Source: Alphaproteobacteria bacterium
Lineage (GTDB): Bacteria > Pseudomonadota > Alphaproteobacteria > Rickettsiales > SXRF01
Reading direction: 5' to 3'
Assembly: GCA_025362975.1 (NCBI GenBank)
Contig: JANYES010000019.1
Location: 248,001-312,000, forward strand
Length of the DNA: 64,000 nt
Within the stretch, counting starts at the first letter, position 1. Every line of letters begins with the position of its first letter. Positions 28,163 to 36,727 of this stretch are shown one piece after another. The notes below the pieces were generated by a model that searched no databases, was not told where the DNA came from, and saw nothing but the letters and a program-made list of their open reading frames with translations. Both the position numbers and the translations under genes were made by a program.

Positions 28163-28248
28163 TTTCCTAAAGAAATTACTAAACGATGCGCTCTTTGATA
28201 TGCCTGCGAGGCCTAAACCCGCAGGCTTAGCAACAAACAAAAGAGATA

Positions 28249-28431
28249 CCAGTACAGTACTTGTACCAGGAGTTCTGTAAAACCTAAAAACGGGTGCAGG
28301 ACTATTTCCCTTTGGGGTATTGTATTCGACCTACTCCCAGCATAAGCGGAAGTAGGTCATTCCGATATGAGCCTACTTAAAATCGCAGTTCTTAGGGGAT
28401 TAGTCTCCCCCAAGCGACAAGCTGTAGAGAA
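28249..28431 (+). ncRNA. Candidate structured RNA, copy A
   Basis: About 180 bases align along their whole length with 32951-33139. The conserved blocks include CCAGGAGT, ACGGG-GCAGG, ACTCCC, GAGCCTACTTAAA and ATCGCAGTT. Predicted helices: GACCTACT/AGTAGGTC, and GGGGA/TCCCC near the end. In copy B the equivalent positions change in compensating ways (A-T to G-C and T-A to C-G in the first helix), which supports an RNA structure. No open frame spans it. It has a loose feel of 6S RNA (CCTACTTAAAA-TCGCAG), but I could not establish identity. Strand is assigned from that resemblance only. Confidence 0.55.
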
Positions 28432-28454
28432 CATTGTCCCCCAAGTCAAAGTAC

Positions 28455-28754
28455 TCAGGCTACGAGTTTACGATCTGCAAATAGCAGCACCTTCGTTTCT
28501 TTCAGCTTCATGTTTATCTTCATGCGCTCTCTCTGCGACTCGTGCTTTCTGAGTTCTAGCAATATGTCCTTCATTGCTTCAATGAGAGCACATTCAATTT
28601 CTTTTTTTGTAAGCTCTATTTTGCTTGATATGCCGCATAATTTTTCTTCAAACTCATCCTCTATTTTACACAATATACACTCACTTAAGTGTTTTAGCTC
28701 GAATGGGTTAAGGCCGCTGAAGTTTTCTGCGAATTTCAGATATATTTTACTCAT
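28455..28754 (-). CDS. Hypothetical helical protein
   Basis: 99 residues; AGGGGAG lies at good spacing before the ATG. The protein is mostly helix with a Lys/Glu-rich second half that may form a coiled coil. No family recognised. It lies next to structured RNA copy A and downstream of the dioxygenase gene. Confidence 0.6.
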   Translation of the reverse strand: MSKIYLKFAENFSGLNPFELKHLSECILCKIEDEFEEKLCGISSKIELTKKEIECALIEAMKDILLELRKHESQRERMKINMKLKETKVLLFADRKLVA

Positions 28755-28830
28755 AAGAGACTCCCCTAATACATGTTGTACTCCTTGATTTTCTTATTTT
28801 TATTGTAATTTCTTATTCAGTTATAGCTCG

Positions 28831-29679
28831 TTATGCCTTCAGATTATGCGATGTGACCGCGATATCGGCGCCACTTTTATATTCAGCCAACAGTGCCTGT
28901 TGCGCGTCGGTAAGGAAATCCTCAGCACCCAGGTGATCTTTATTCTCGCCGGTAAGCAGATCGGTGGGGTTATGCCCGAATACCCAGCCAAGATTGGGCT
29001 TATGCACTCCATAGCCCAACAGATGCTGGAGCTTCGTGTCGAATGTCCTGACAACATCGATCGGATAGGAAAGGTACTGATTCTCCGACTGGCGCAGCCA
29101 GCCCAGGCTGTAGCTGATGGTGATACCGGTGCGCGGCTCGTCGGTAATATTGGCGCCGCCCGCGTGTAATAATGAGCCGGCATAGATCAGCACCGATCCG
29201 GGCGGCATTTCCGCATACATGATTTCATTCGGGCTGGGTTGCCTACCTTCCGTCCATTTATGACTTCCCGGCACAATGAGTGTCGCGCCATTCTCCTTCT
29301 TGAAGGCGCTGTATGCCCATAGTGCATTGACCATGAACTCGAAGGGCTTATTCGGCAGCGGGAACATGGCGCTATCGGGATGAATGATCTGCGCCTTCTC
29401 GCCAGGATTTATGCGTATGCCCTGCGTCAGATTAATCTGGATATGGTCGCAATGCTTTCCCAGTATGTGATTCACCAACTGCAGCACCAGATCGTCCGCT
29501 GCCATACGCTGGCAGGTGACCGATTTGGAGAAGAGCGCTTCGATGCGCTTGGTGTTGAATCCGAAGAAAGGGGCTTGGCTATTCGCCCGCTCATCAAAAT
29601 AGGGTTCCAGTTCTTTATGCAGCTGCCGGACAGCCGTAAAGTCGATGGCGTCCTGCAGAATGACATAACCGTTCTTCAT
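28831..29679 (-). CDS. Phytanoyl-CoA dioxygenase (PhyH) family protein
   Basis: 282 residues from the ATG at 29679. It shows the PhyH-type Fe(II)/2-oxoglutarate fold: IIHPDSAMF supplies the His-x-Asp metal pair, SLLHAGGAN the distal His and RTGITISYS the Arg that binds 2-oxoglutarate. These enzymes hydroxylate lipids or small metabolites. Upstream there is GGAGGAG with an ATG at 29740 in a different frame (MKLASFNARK...), so either the 5' end is frameshifted or a leader frame overlaps the gene; the ATG at 29679 has no ribosome site. A lux box lies 54 bases before 29740, so quorum control is likely. Confidence 0.8.
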   Translation of the reverse strand: MKNGYVILQDAIDFTAVRQLHKELEPYFDERANSQAPFFGFNTKRIEALFSKSVTCQRMAADDLVLQLVNHILGKHCDHIQINLTQGIRINPGEKAQIIHPDSAMFPLPNKPFEFMVNALWAYSAFKKENGATLIVPGSHKWTEGRQPSPNEIMYAEMPPGSVLIYAGSLLHAGGANITDEPRTGITISYSLGWLRQSENQYLSYPIDVVRTFDTKLQHLLGYGVHKPNLGWVFGHNPTDLLTGENKDHLGAEDFLTDAQQALLAEYKSGADIAVTSHNLKA

Positions 29680-29793
29680 CAAGAACGGGGATAAGATGAT
29701 CAATATGCGATTTTCTGGCGTTAAAGCTGGCTAATTTCATAGATACTCCTCCACTATGGAGGCATAGCTTTAGCCTTTAAGCAGCATTTCCTC

Positions 29794-29813
29794 ACCTATA
29801 CGTTCGTATAGGT
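29794..29813. promoter_or_regulatory. lux box 1
   Basis: ACCTATACGTTCGTATAGGT, 9-base arms around TT, is the size and form of a LuxR-type binding site. It lies in the divergent gap between the dioxygenase and luxR and is identical to 30673-30692. Confidence 0.9.
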
Positions 29814-29929
29814 TTCATAGAAAACAGCCCGTTCGCCGGTAGCACTTCTTTAATCAAATATCTTTTCAGAGTTGTGTGTTGTTGTGGTATCTTGTTGTTA
29901 CTGCTGCCAAAACTAAATTGTTTGTGCCA

Positions 29930-30670
29930 ATGCTCTTAGAGGAATTCATAAAGCAGACGAATGCGGCGGAAACACCTGACGATGTTTTTGCCTATTACTG
30001 CGATGCCCTGGCAAAACTTGGCTTCGACAAGGTTGTCTATACCCTCATCACCGATCATATGCAGATCAATCGCCGGGCCGGACACGCCGTCAAGGGCAAT
30101 TATCCGGAAGAATGGATGTAATATTACACGGCGAAAGATTATTACAAGATCGATCCGGTCGTGAAATACGCCTTTAGAACCTCCGCGCCTTTTACCTGAA
30201 AGGAAATGGAGCATTCGCGGCTCTTTTCCAGGCAGCAATTACACATCTTATCCGAGGCACAAGAGGCAGGAGTCACCAATGGCGTGGGCGTGCCTCTTTA
30301 CGGCGCAAGGGGCGAAATGGCGGGCGTGGGGCTGGCCAGCAGCGTGCCGGATGTGAATATGGATGCCAACACCCTGTCCAAGCTCAAGCTGCTCACCGAA
30401 CAGTTTCATCTGGCTTATTGTAAAAAGCATCCCACTGTGCCGGAGGAAATCGTACTGCTTTCCGATAGAGAGAACGAAATGCTGAAATGGTGGGCGTCAG
30501 GTAAAACGGCGGCGGAGATAGGAATTATCCTGAATTGCTCCGAGATCAATGTCAAAAAGCATATGCAGAACGTCTATACTAAATTGGGCGTCAATTCAAA
30601 AATAACCGCCATTGTGAAAGCGATCTGGCTGGGGCTTATTCCGTTGGACTGCATAAAGTTCAGGGATTGA
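29930..30670 (+). pseudogene. luxR: LuxR-type quorum-sensing regulator with two nonsense codons
   Basis: Read through, the frame encodes a standard LuxR protein of about 246 residues: autoinducer domain (NYPEEWM, YYKIDPVV, GVTNGVGVPLYG) and C-terminal HTH (LSDRENEMLKWWASGKTAAEI to VKKHMQNVYTKLGV). It is interrupted by TAA at 30119 and TGA at 30197; the TGA lies where the family has a Trp (PFT-W), so TGG changed to TGA. An ATG at 30206 could still make a 154-residue C-terminal piece with intact HTH but no complete signal-binding domain. Confidence 0.88.
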
Positions 30671-30672
30671 AG

Positions 30673-30692
30673 ACCTATACGTTCGTATAGGT
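30673..30692. promoter_or_regulatory. lux box 2
   Basis: An exact second copy of ACCTATACGTTCGTATAGGT, starting three bases after the luxR stop and 53 bases before the luxI start, the position expected for autoinduction of luxI. Confidence 0.92.
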
Positions 30693-30744
30693 GATTTTTC
30701 TTCGAAAATAGTTTTGTTGTCGTGTTGCCCAACCGAGAGGCGAC

Positions 30745-31389
30745 ATGACCATCGAGTGCGTTACCATTGCGACGAACCATTTATTCTCAGGCAACCCTAT
30801 CGCTGCCCAGCATAGGTTGCACTATCGCACGATTATCGAGCGCCAGAGTTGGTCAGTGCCACAGTATGAGCGCATGGAATACGATCAATACGATAATCCC
30901 GCGACCACCTATCTGGTCTGGCGGGATGAGGCGGGAGAGGCCAGAGGGGTTTCCCGGCTTTACCCCACCGACCGGCCATTCATGCTGCAGGAACACTTTA
31001 GCCATATGGTAACCAATGAATCCCTGTCCTGCGGCGCCGATGTGCTGGAGGGATCCCGCTTCTGCATCGACCATACGCTGGAGAGCAAGCAGCGCGAACG
31101 TGTCGCCAGGGAGTTGATCCTGGCGTATCTGGAATTCGGCCTCGATCATAGCATCGCCCGTATCATCGGCCTGATGTACCCCATCTACTGGCGCAATCTG
31201 TTTATCAAGGCCGGATGGCAACCATTCTGGCTGGGGGAAGCCACTGCTACGGATGACGGCAAGCGGGCGCGGGCGGGCGGCGTCATCATCAGCCAGGCGA
31301 ATCTGGATACGGTGCGGAATAATACCGGCATCAGCGAGCGCGTTATTGCCTACGGTGTCAGCGAGAAAAACTATGTTGTGGCAGCTTAG
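30745..31389 (+). CDS. luxI: LuxI-type acyl-homoserine lactone synthase
   Basis: 214 residues. The family makes N-acyl-homoserine lactones from SAM and acyl-ACP or acyl-CoA. Diagnostic parts are the Arg after the start region (RLHYRTI), W near residue 32, YDQYDNPATTYLVWRD, GVSRLYPTDRPFMLQEHF and EGSRFCID. Length matches the family. GAGAGG lies before the ATG and lux box 2 in the promoter. The gene looks intact although its luxR partner is broken, so the cell may make a signal that another regulator reads. Confidence 0.93.
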   Translation: MTIECVTIATNHLFSGNPIAAQHRLHYRTIIERQSWSVPQYERMEYDQYDNPATTYLVWRDEAGEARGVSRLYPTDRPFMLQEHFSHMVTNESLSCGADVLEGSRFCIDHTLESKQRERVARELILAYLEFGLDHSIARIIGLMYPIYWRNLFIKAGWQPFWLGEATATDDGKRARAGGVIISQANLDTVRNNTGISERVIAYGVSEKNYVVAA

Positions 31390-31441
31390 AAGATTTTTGC
31401 ATTAACCTTTATAGGAAACATAAGAACAGGAAGCATAGGAA

Positions 31442-31747
31442 ATGAAAGATAATAAATCGGGCGAGCTCGATGCCGTTATGACGAGCCTGCATTACCTGGA
31501 GTCAGAGGTAAGCAAAGTCGGCCTGAAGGAAGTAAGCGGTATTCTGAAAAAAACCATCAGCGACATTGAAGGGTGGATAAATACCGGTTCGTGCTGCGGA
31601 TCGAACTTCCATGAGATTATCATTGGCTATGAGCTATTCAATATATTAGAATTGCTGCACAAGCTGTCTCAGAATTACAAATATGATTTGGCAGCCATTT
31701 TAAGAGCCATCGAATCTTACACTGCGCAGCAGAAAATGGCTGGCTAA
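31442..31747 (+). CDS. Small helical hypothetical protein
   Basis: 101 residues, AGGAA before the ATG, 52 bases after luxI on the same strand. Predicted helical with two cysteines (SCCGS). No family recognised. It probably shares the luxI transcript. Confidence 0.55.
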   Translation: MKDNKSGELDAVMTSLHYLESEVSKVGLKEVSGILKKTISDIEGWINTGSCCGSNFHEIIIGYELFNILELLHKLSQNYKYDLAAILRAIESYTAQQKMAG

Positions 31748-31964
31748 TATAAAGTAAGCAGCCCTGATGGAAATGCATCCTCATCAGGCGCAAATTCAAC
31801 CGCGGTGACAGACGCCAGATTATCATTCTCAGGCGGGTGTGACTGGATGAACTCCTCAAAAATGAGAAGAGAGAGGTTTTCTATCGCTAAAACTATTATC
31901 ATCGGTACGCTCCAGCATATATACAATCAACACCGCTGCATAAATTAGCAACAGGGTATTGCCG

Positions 31965-32288
31965 TTAGCTCGTCAGATTTTCCAAATCATGCATCGCGGC
32001 GATAATGGCGCGCGGGCGGATTAGTGTACAGGTAGGGTCGAGCGCATCTGCCATATAGTCCTCAAATTTGCAGGCAACGCGCAGTTTCAGCAGGATGCCC
32101 TGCAGGGAGGATAAGGGTTTGCGCAGAAATGCATGCAGCGCTATATTGGATTCCTTTCCTGCCTCGATATAGCGCGGATCGCTTTCGTTATCATGTATTT
32201 CCTCAAAGATCTGGGGTGCCTTGGATTCTGCTGTGCGCCAAGTTTGATATAATTGTTGCAAAACCTCGTCAGCGCAGCCTATCCCCAT
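31965..32288 (-). CDS. Hypothetical helical protein
   Basis: 107 residues with AGGAG before the ATG. Predicted all-helical, no recognised domain or membrane segment. It is isolated by more than 150 bases on both sides. Confidence 0.55.
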   Translation of the reverse strand: MGIGCADEVLQQLYQTWRTAESKAPQIFEEIHDNESDPRYIEAGKESNIALHAFLRKPLSSLQGILLKLRVACKFEDYMADALDPTCTLIRPRAIIAAMHDLENLTS

Positions 32289-32451
32289 CTTGTTGCTCCT
32301 GTTTACAACGTTGACTATTATAGGCCATCTTCGCTCCGATCATCACACCGATGCCTGCGCAAATGCTTCGCATAACGCCCTGGCTAACCACTCCCCATGA
32401 TACCAATACCCATGCGCCACCGTTATAGATGCAGATGTACGCCAGCCCATA

Positions 32452-32889
32452 TCATTCCCCGACGGCCCGATGCATTTCCACGCCCTTCAGATCAAGGAAG
32501 CGAAAAATACCCGCCATGCCAATGACGAGATTGTAAATGCTGTCGCGCAAATCCTGATCGCTGATATCGGCCAGCTGCCGGATCAGATCATGGCTTTGCA
32601 GGTTATTGATGATCTTAAGCCGGTCGCCATTGGCGTTGCCGCCTGACCGCTTGGCATGCTGCTCGTCGTATATGCCGAGGAAAAGGTCATCCACAGCGCA
32701 GTTGAATGCCCGCGCCAGCTGGTACAGTACATGCGATGGTGCGCCGCCACCCGCGAGTACGGTTTTGGCCTGTTGTTTGGTAAGACCGGAAATCTCCGGC
32801 AGATCACTTTCGTGCATATGCGACCGCTCCAGCCGCATCAGCACATTCCTGGCAATGGTCTGATTGAGTAGTTTTTCGTCCGGTTCCAT
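32452..32889 (-). CDS. Xre-like DNA-binding protein
   Basis: 145 residues from the ATG at 32889, which follows GGAGG (an ATG five codons earlier lies inside the hairpin arm). The HTH is LPEISGLTKQQAKTVLAGGG then LYQLARAFNCAVDDLF. The C-terminal 60 residues form an extra helical part. A perfect 16-base inverted repeat ends 15 bases upstream and could be its operator. Confidence 0.7.
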   Translation of the reverse strand: MEPDEKLLNQTIARNVLMRLERSHMHESDLPEISGLTKQQAKTVLAGGGAPSHVLYQLARAFNCAVDDLFLGIYDEQHAKRSGGNANGDRLKIINNLQSHDLIRQLADISDQDLRDSIYNLVIGMAGIFRFLDLKGVEMHRAVGE

Positions 32890-32904
32890 ACTCCCTCCGC
32901 GCAT

Positions 32905-32940
32905 GGTGGTTCCGCGAAGCCGGAGCTTCGCGGAACCACC
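32905..32940. repeat. Perfect 16-base inverted repeat
   Basis: GGTGGTTCCGCGAAGC and its exact complement enclose the loop CGGA. No T-run follows on either strand. It lies between the Xre-like gene and structured RNA copy B and could be a regulator site, a REP-like element or part of the RNA unit. Confidence 0.85.
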
Positions 32941-32950
32941 TGTTAAATAT

Positions 32951-33139
32951 GCACCAACCGCAGCTGGTGCCAGGAGTCGAAAATCGCCGTAAACGGGCGC
33001 AGGCGTATTCCCCTTTCGGGTGTTCTATTCGGCCCACTCCCGACGCAGATGCGCGGAAGCAGGGCTTGAGATACGAGCCTACTTAAATAATCGCAGTTTA
33101 CGGGGATTTTCGACCCCCTCAAGGCACACTGTAGCGTAA
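32951..33139 (+). ncRNA. Candidate structured RNA, copy B
   Basis: Diverged second copy of the repeat at 28249-28431. It opens with the hairpin GCACCA/TGGTGC, then CCAGGAGT, ACGGGCGCAGG and a GGCCC-type helix closing on GGGCT around a CCG-CGC/GCG-CGG stem, then GAGCCTACTTAAA, ATCGCAGTT and the hairpin GGGG/CCCC. Several paired positions differ from copy A in ways that keep pairing. No reading frame spans it. Confidence 0.55.
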
Positions 33140-33238
33140 CTAACTGGTTGAAGTCAAAAGCATGTTTTTATAAAAATTTTATGCTTAAGTGTTATGTGCC
33201 AGGTTGATTAATGGGCGAAATCCAGTTATAGACGGTAC

Positions 33239-33577
33239 ATGCGTCTGGTAAAAAACATTGCTATTATAGTGCTTTCCCTCAGTATTGCTTTGGTCGGGCT
33301 TCCCGCGCAAGCGCATCAGGAATGCCTTGGTAACGGCGATGCCAATCATCATGAAACGCATCACGCTGGTACAACGCAAGCGCATCATGATCATGATAAA
33401 GCGCATGGCGACCATGCAAATTGTTGCCTAAGCTGCAGCACCAGTGCCATTCTACCAAGCGGCACCTTCGCACTTCCCCGTTCAACCGGAACAACGGACA
33501 GCCAATATCCGGCGACACAGACTTTGCTCTCTCGCCTCTTTCAGGCTCAAGACAGGCCTCCCAAACTTTTCTCTTAA
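33239..33577 (+). CDS. Periplasmic His-rich, copper-associated protein (DUF2946-like)
   Basis: 112 residues. A signal peptide ends at PAQAH; the mature part is rich in His (HHETHHAG, HHDHDKAH) and then has CCLSCSTS, a pattern seen in small DUF2946-type proteins near copper genes. It probably binds copper in the periplasm and opens the operon with the multicopper oxidase. Confidence 0.75.
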   Translation: MRLVKNIAIIVLSLSIALVGLPAQAHQECLGNGDANHHETHHAGTTQAHHDHDKAHGDHANCCLSCSTSAILPSGTFALPRSTGTTDSQYPATQTLLSRLFQAQDRPPKLFS

Positions 33578-33687
33578 ACGCGATCACGCCCGCATTCCAT
33601 CTGGCGCTTGCCATGTGGGTGCCGTCCGGCGCATGTTGTTATGTCCTGCGCATAATGGACTCACCGTAATTTGATAATAGTTTGTAT

Positions 33688-35286
33688 ATGAACATAAAAT
33701 TCGCATTGCCATTGGTATGGCTTGTATCGCTGGCGTCACCAGCACTAGCTAATAATTACAATCTTGATATTGCCCGGAAGCCGGTGAATATCACCGGCAC
33801 GCCGATTAGCAAAATCACCATCAACGACGGCATTCCGGGGCCGACGCTTCGCTTTACCGAGGACGAGGACGTGACCATTAATGTCACCAACAAACTAGAT
33901 GAGCCTACATCGATTCACTGGCACGGCCTGATTGTGCCGGGCGAAATGGACGGGGTGACGAGCTTCAACGGCTTTCCCGGCATCAAGCCCGGCGAAACCT
34001 TCACCTATCATTTCAGGGTCAAGCAAACCGGCACCTACTGGTATCACTCGCACACGATGGGTCAGGAGCAAGACGGGCTTTACGGCTCTATCATCATTGC
34101 TCCCAAAGGCGGAGATCATATTAAAGCCGACCGCGATTATGTGGTGGTGCTGTCTGATTTTAGTGAAGAAGAATCGGATGAGATCATGGGTAACCTGAAA
34201 AAATCATCGGATTATTACAGCACCGCACGGCGTACCTTAGCCGATTTTTTCCATGATATAAAAACCGAGGGCTTCGACAAGGCGTGGAAAACGGCCAAGG
34301 AATGGGGAGCTATGCGCATGGCGCAGACCGATCTCGCTGACGTTACCGGCTACACTTTTCTCGTTAATGGCAAATCCCCGCAACAAAACTGGACGGGGTT
34401 ATTCAAGCCCGGTGAGCGTGTGCGCCTGCGCGTTATCAATGCATCGGCCATGTCGTTTTTCGATGTGCGGATTCCCGGCCTTAAAATGAACGTAGTACAA
34501 TCCGATGGCCAGAATATTGAGCCAGTCAAGGTAGATGAATTCCGCTTCGCCCCCGCCGAAACCTACGATGTAATAGTGATGCCGAAGGACGACAAAGCCT
34601 ACACCATCGCCGCCGAGCCTATCGATCGCACCGGCTTTGCAATCGGCACCTTGGCGACCGCCAAAGGCATGCGCGGCGAAATTCCTAAGCAGCGCGAACG
34701 CGCCTCGCTCAAAATGGGCGATATGGGCGGCATGGATATGAGCGACATGGAAATGACGCCCGCCGACATGAAAAGTGGCTGGATTGAGGCCGGTACGCCT
34801 CCCGGCGACAAGGCGCTTTCCTATGCTGATCTGCGCTATGCGGGCATTCAGAAAGATCAGCGTAAGCCTGAACGCACCATCGAAGTGCATTTAGGCGGTA
34901 ACATGGAGCGGTATATCTGGACGATCAACGATAAGAAGTTTTCCGAAGCCGAACCCATCCGTCTTAAATACGGCGAACGGGTGAGGCTTAACTTCACAAA
35001 CGACACCATGATGGCGCATCCGATGCATTTGCACGGCATGTTCGTGCAGTTGGAAAACGGCCAGCCTGCTGCGAAAATGCCTAATAAGCACACCGTCATC
35101 ATACCGCCTGGCCAATCCTACTCAGTGCTGCTTACCGCCGATGCTGCTGGCGAGTGGGCGTTCCACTGTCATCTCTTCTACCACATGATGTCCGGCATGA
35201 TGCGAAAAGTGGTGGTCGCCAAGCTCGACCCCAGCGATGTTCCGGCAACGCCCGCACTAGCGGAAGGAGGCCACCATGCGCATTAA
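33688..35286 (+). CDS. copA: CopA-type multicopper oxidase
   Basis: 532 residues from the ATG at 33688 (a TTG two codons earlier is open). A Sec-type signal peptide ends at PALA. All four copper-ligand blocks are visible: IHWHGL, YWYHSH, HPMHLHG and HCHLFYH near the C-terminus. A Met-rich segment (MGDMGGMDMSDMEM, about 345-360) is typical of CopA/PcoA Cu(I) handling. It oxidises periplasmic Cu(I). The C-terminus overlaps copB by 11 bases. Confidence 0.95.
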   Translation: MNIKFALPLVWLVSLASPALANNYNLDIARKPVNITGTPISKITINDGIPGPTLRFTEDEDVTINVTNKLDEPTSIHWHGLIVPGEMDGVTSFNGFPGIKPGETFTYHFRVKQTGTYWYHSHTMGQEQDGLYGSIIIAPKGGDHIKADRDYVVVLSDFSEEESDEIMGNLKKSSDYYSTARRTLADFFHDIKTEGFDKAWKTAKEWGAMRMAQTDLADVTGYTFLVNGKSPQQNWTGLFKPGERVRLRVINASAMSFFDVRIPGLKMNVVQSDGQNIEPVKVDEFRFAPAETYDVIVMPKDDKAYTIAAEPIDRTGFAIGTLATAKGMRGEIPKQRERASLKMGDMGGMDMSDMEMTPADMKSGWIEAGTPPGDKALSYADLRYAGIQKDQRKPERTIEVHLGGNMERYIWTINDKKFSEAEPIRLKYGERVRLNFTNDTMMAHPMHLHGMFVQLENGQPAAKMPNKHTVIIPPGQSYSVLLTADAAGEWAFHCHLFYHMMSGMMRKVVVAKLDPSDVPATPALAEGGHHAH

Positions 35287-36019
35287 AACCTTACTTATAG
35301 CGTCATGCCTGGCGCTTTCGGTGGCGCAGCCTACGCTGGCGGCGGATGACATGGCTGCAATGACGCCGGACGAAATGGCGAAAAAGCATGGCGGCAGCAT
35401 TTTCCATATGTTCCGCTCGGAAACCGACATAGGCGCTAATAACCACGGAAGCACCATCGCCAGCTGGGACGTAAAAGGCTGGGTCGGCACGGATGAAGAC
35501 AAACTCTGGCTCAAAACCGAGGGCGAACATGCGGACGGCAAACTGCAAACGGGTGAAGCCTGGGCGCTCTATAGCCGCAACATCGCCACCTTCTGGGATG
35601 CACAGGCCGGTGTGCGTTATGATTTTAAGCCCCATTCCACTACCTATCTGGCTCTCGGCTTTAATGGTCTTGCTCCCTATTATTTTGATACCGAAGCGCA
35701 TTTGTTTGTCAGCGACAAAGGCCATGTCAGCGCGCGCTTGCGCGAGGAAAATGACTTTTTGCTGACGCAAAAGCTGATCATCCAGCCCTATGCCGAGTTT
35801 AATCTTTCTCTGCAGGACGCGCCGGAAAGCGAGGCCGCTGCTGGCTTAGGGGATGGCAAGATCGGCTTACAGACCCGCTACGAAATCACACGGAAATTTG
35901 CGCCTTATGTGGATGTCCACTATGGTCGCAAATTCGGTGAAACCGCGTCCATCGTCAAACGCAATGGCGAGGAAAAAGAAGAGTTGGTGGGCGCTGTCGG
36001 CCTGCGACTAATGTTTTAA
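35276..36019 (+). CDS. copB: CopB/PcoB outer-membrane copper resistance protein
   Basis: 247 residues. A signal peptide (to TLAA) is followed by a short Met-containing segment and a beta-rich domain typical of CopB (WDVKGWVGTDEDKLWLKTEG, AQAGVRYDF, EFNLSLQ, GLQTRYEITRKFAPYVDVHY) ending in a Phe. Its ribosome site AAGGAGG lies inside copA, so the pair is coupled. It probably forms an outer-membrane barrel that binds or exports copper. Confidence 0.92.
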   Translation: MRIKTLLIASCLALSVAQPTLAADDMAAMTPDEMAKKHGGSIFHMFRSETDIGANNHGSTIASWDVKGWVGTDEDKLWLKTEGEHADGKLQTGEAWALYSRNIATFWDAQAGVRYDFKPHSTTYLALGFNGLAPYYFDTEAHLFVSDKGHVSARLREENDFLLTQKLIIQPYAEFNLSLQDAPESEAAAGLGDGKIGLQTRYEITRKFAPYVDVHYGRKFGETASIVKRNGEEKEELVGAVGLRLMF

Positions 36020-36046
36020 TTAACCAAAACCTTAAAGGAGAACGCT

Positions 36047-36727
36047 ATGAAGAAATTTCTACTGACAACCGCGCTGATGCTGGCGGCAGCACCTGCTTTT
36101 GCTAAAGAAGTCATCGTCAAAGAAATCACCGATGCCAACGGCAAAGCCTATTTCTCGCCGGACAAGCTGACCGTGCAACCTGGCGACACGGTGACTTTCG
36201 AGAACGCACAGGATTCACCGCATGAGGTAATGTTCATTAACGTGCCGAAACAGGTGGACGAAATGATTATGAGTCCGATGCAGAACAAGAAGGGGGATAA
36301 ATTCTCCTACACCTTCACCATTCCCGGCACTTATCAGTTCCATTGCCATCCGCATGAGGCGGCGGGCATGAAAGGCACGCTCATTGTCGGCCAAGCCTCG
36401 AAACCCGGCGAAACCAAAGCAACGGATCATCACAAATTGACGAAGAAGTTGGAAGATGGCGAAGCTGCCACAAACACTAAACCTACCGCTGGCTCAAGCA
36501 TGCCGCAAGGTATCGGGAAAGTGATAAGCGTGAATGCGGAAAAGCACACTATCAAGTTGAAGCATGATCCCATTAAAGCGCTGGGTTGGCCGGTCATGAC
36601 AATGCTGTTCACAGCAGATAGCAGCGTTGACCTCTCCGGCTATCAGCCGGGCGATGAAGTTTCCTTCACGCTGAAACTAGTGGGTAAGGATGACTATACC
36701 GTTATTAATTTGAAGAAAAGCCAGTAG
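36047..36727 (+). CDS. Cupredoxin fused to a CusF-like copper-binding domain
   Basis: 226 residues. Signal peptide 1-19. Residues about 22-113 form a plastocyanin-like cupredoxin with the ligand set His in DSPHEV and FHCHPHEAAGM. A linker follows, then a CusF-like domain (about 150-225: GIGKVISVNAEKHTIKLKHDPI, GWPVMTMLF). CusF uses a Trp, two Met and a His for Cu(I), and W, M and M are in place here. The fusion probably passes copper between oxidation states or partners. It ends the operon. Confidence 0.9.
   Translation: MKKFLLTTALMLAAAPAFAKEVIVKEITDANGKAYFSPDKLTVQPGDTVTFENAQDSPHEVMFINVPKQVDEMIMSPMQNKKGDKFSYTFTIPGTYQFHCHPHEAAGMKGTLIVGQASKPGETKATDHHKLTKKLEDGEAATNTKPTAGSSMPQGIGKVISVNAEKHTIKLKHDPIKALGWPVMTMLFTADSSVDLSGYQPGDEVSFTLKLVGKDDYTVINLKKSQ

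Noticed and set aside
28249-33139. 6S RNA, tmRNA or retron RNA identity for the repeated element
   Set aside because: Only short stretches recall 6S; no tag peptide or tRNA-like end fits tmRNA, and no reverse transcriptase lies nearby. Left as an unassigned structured RNA.
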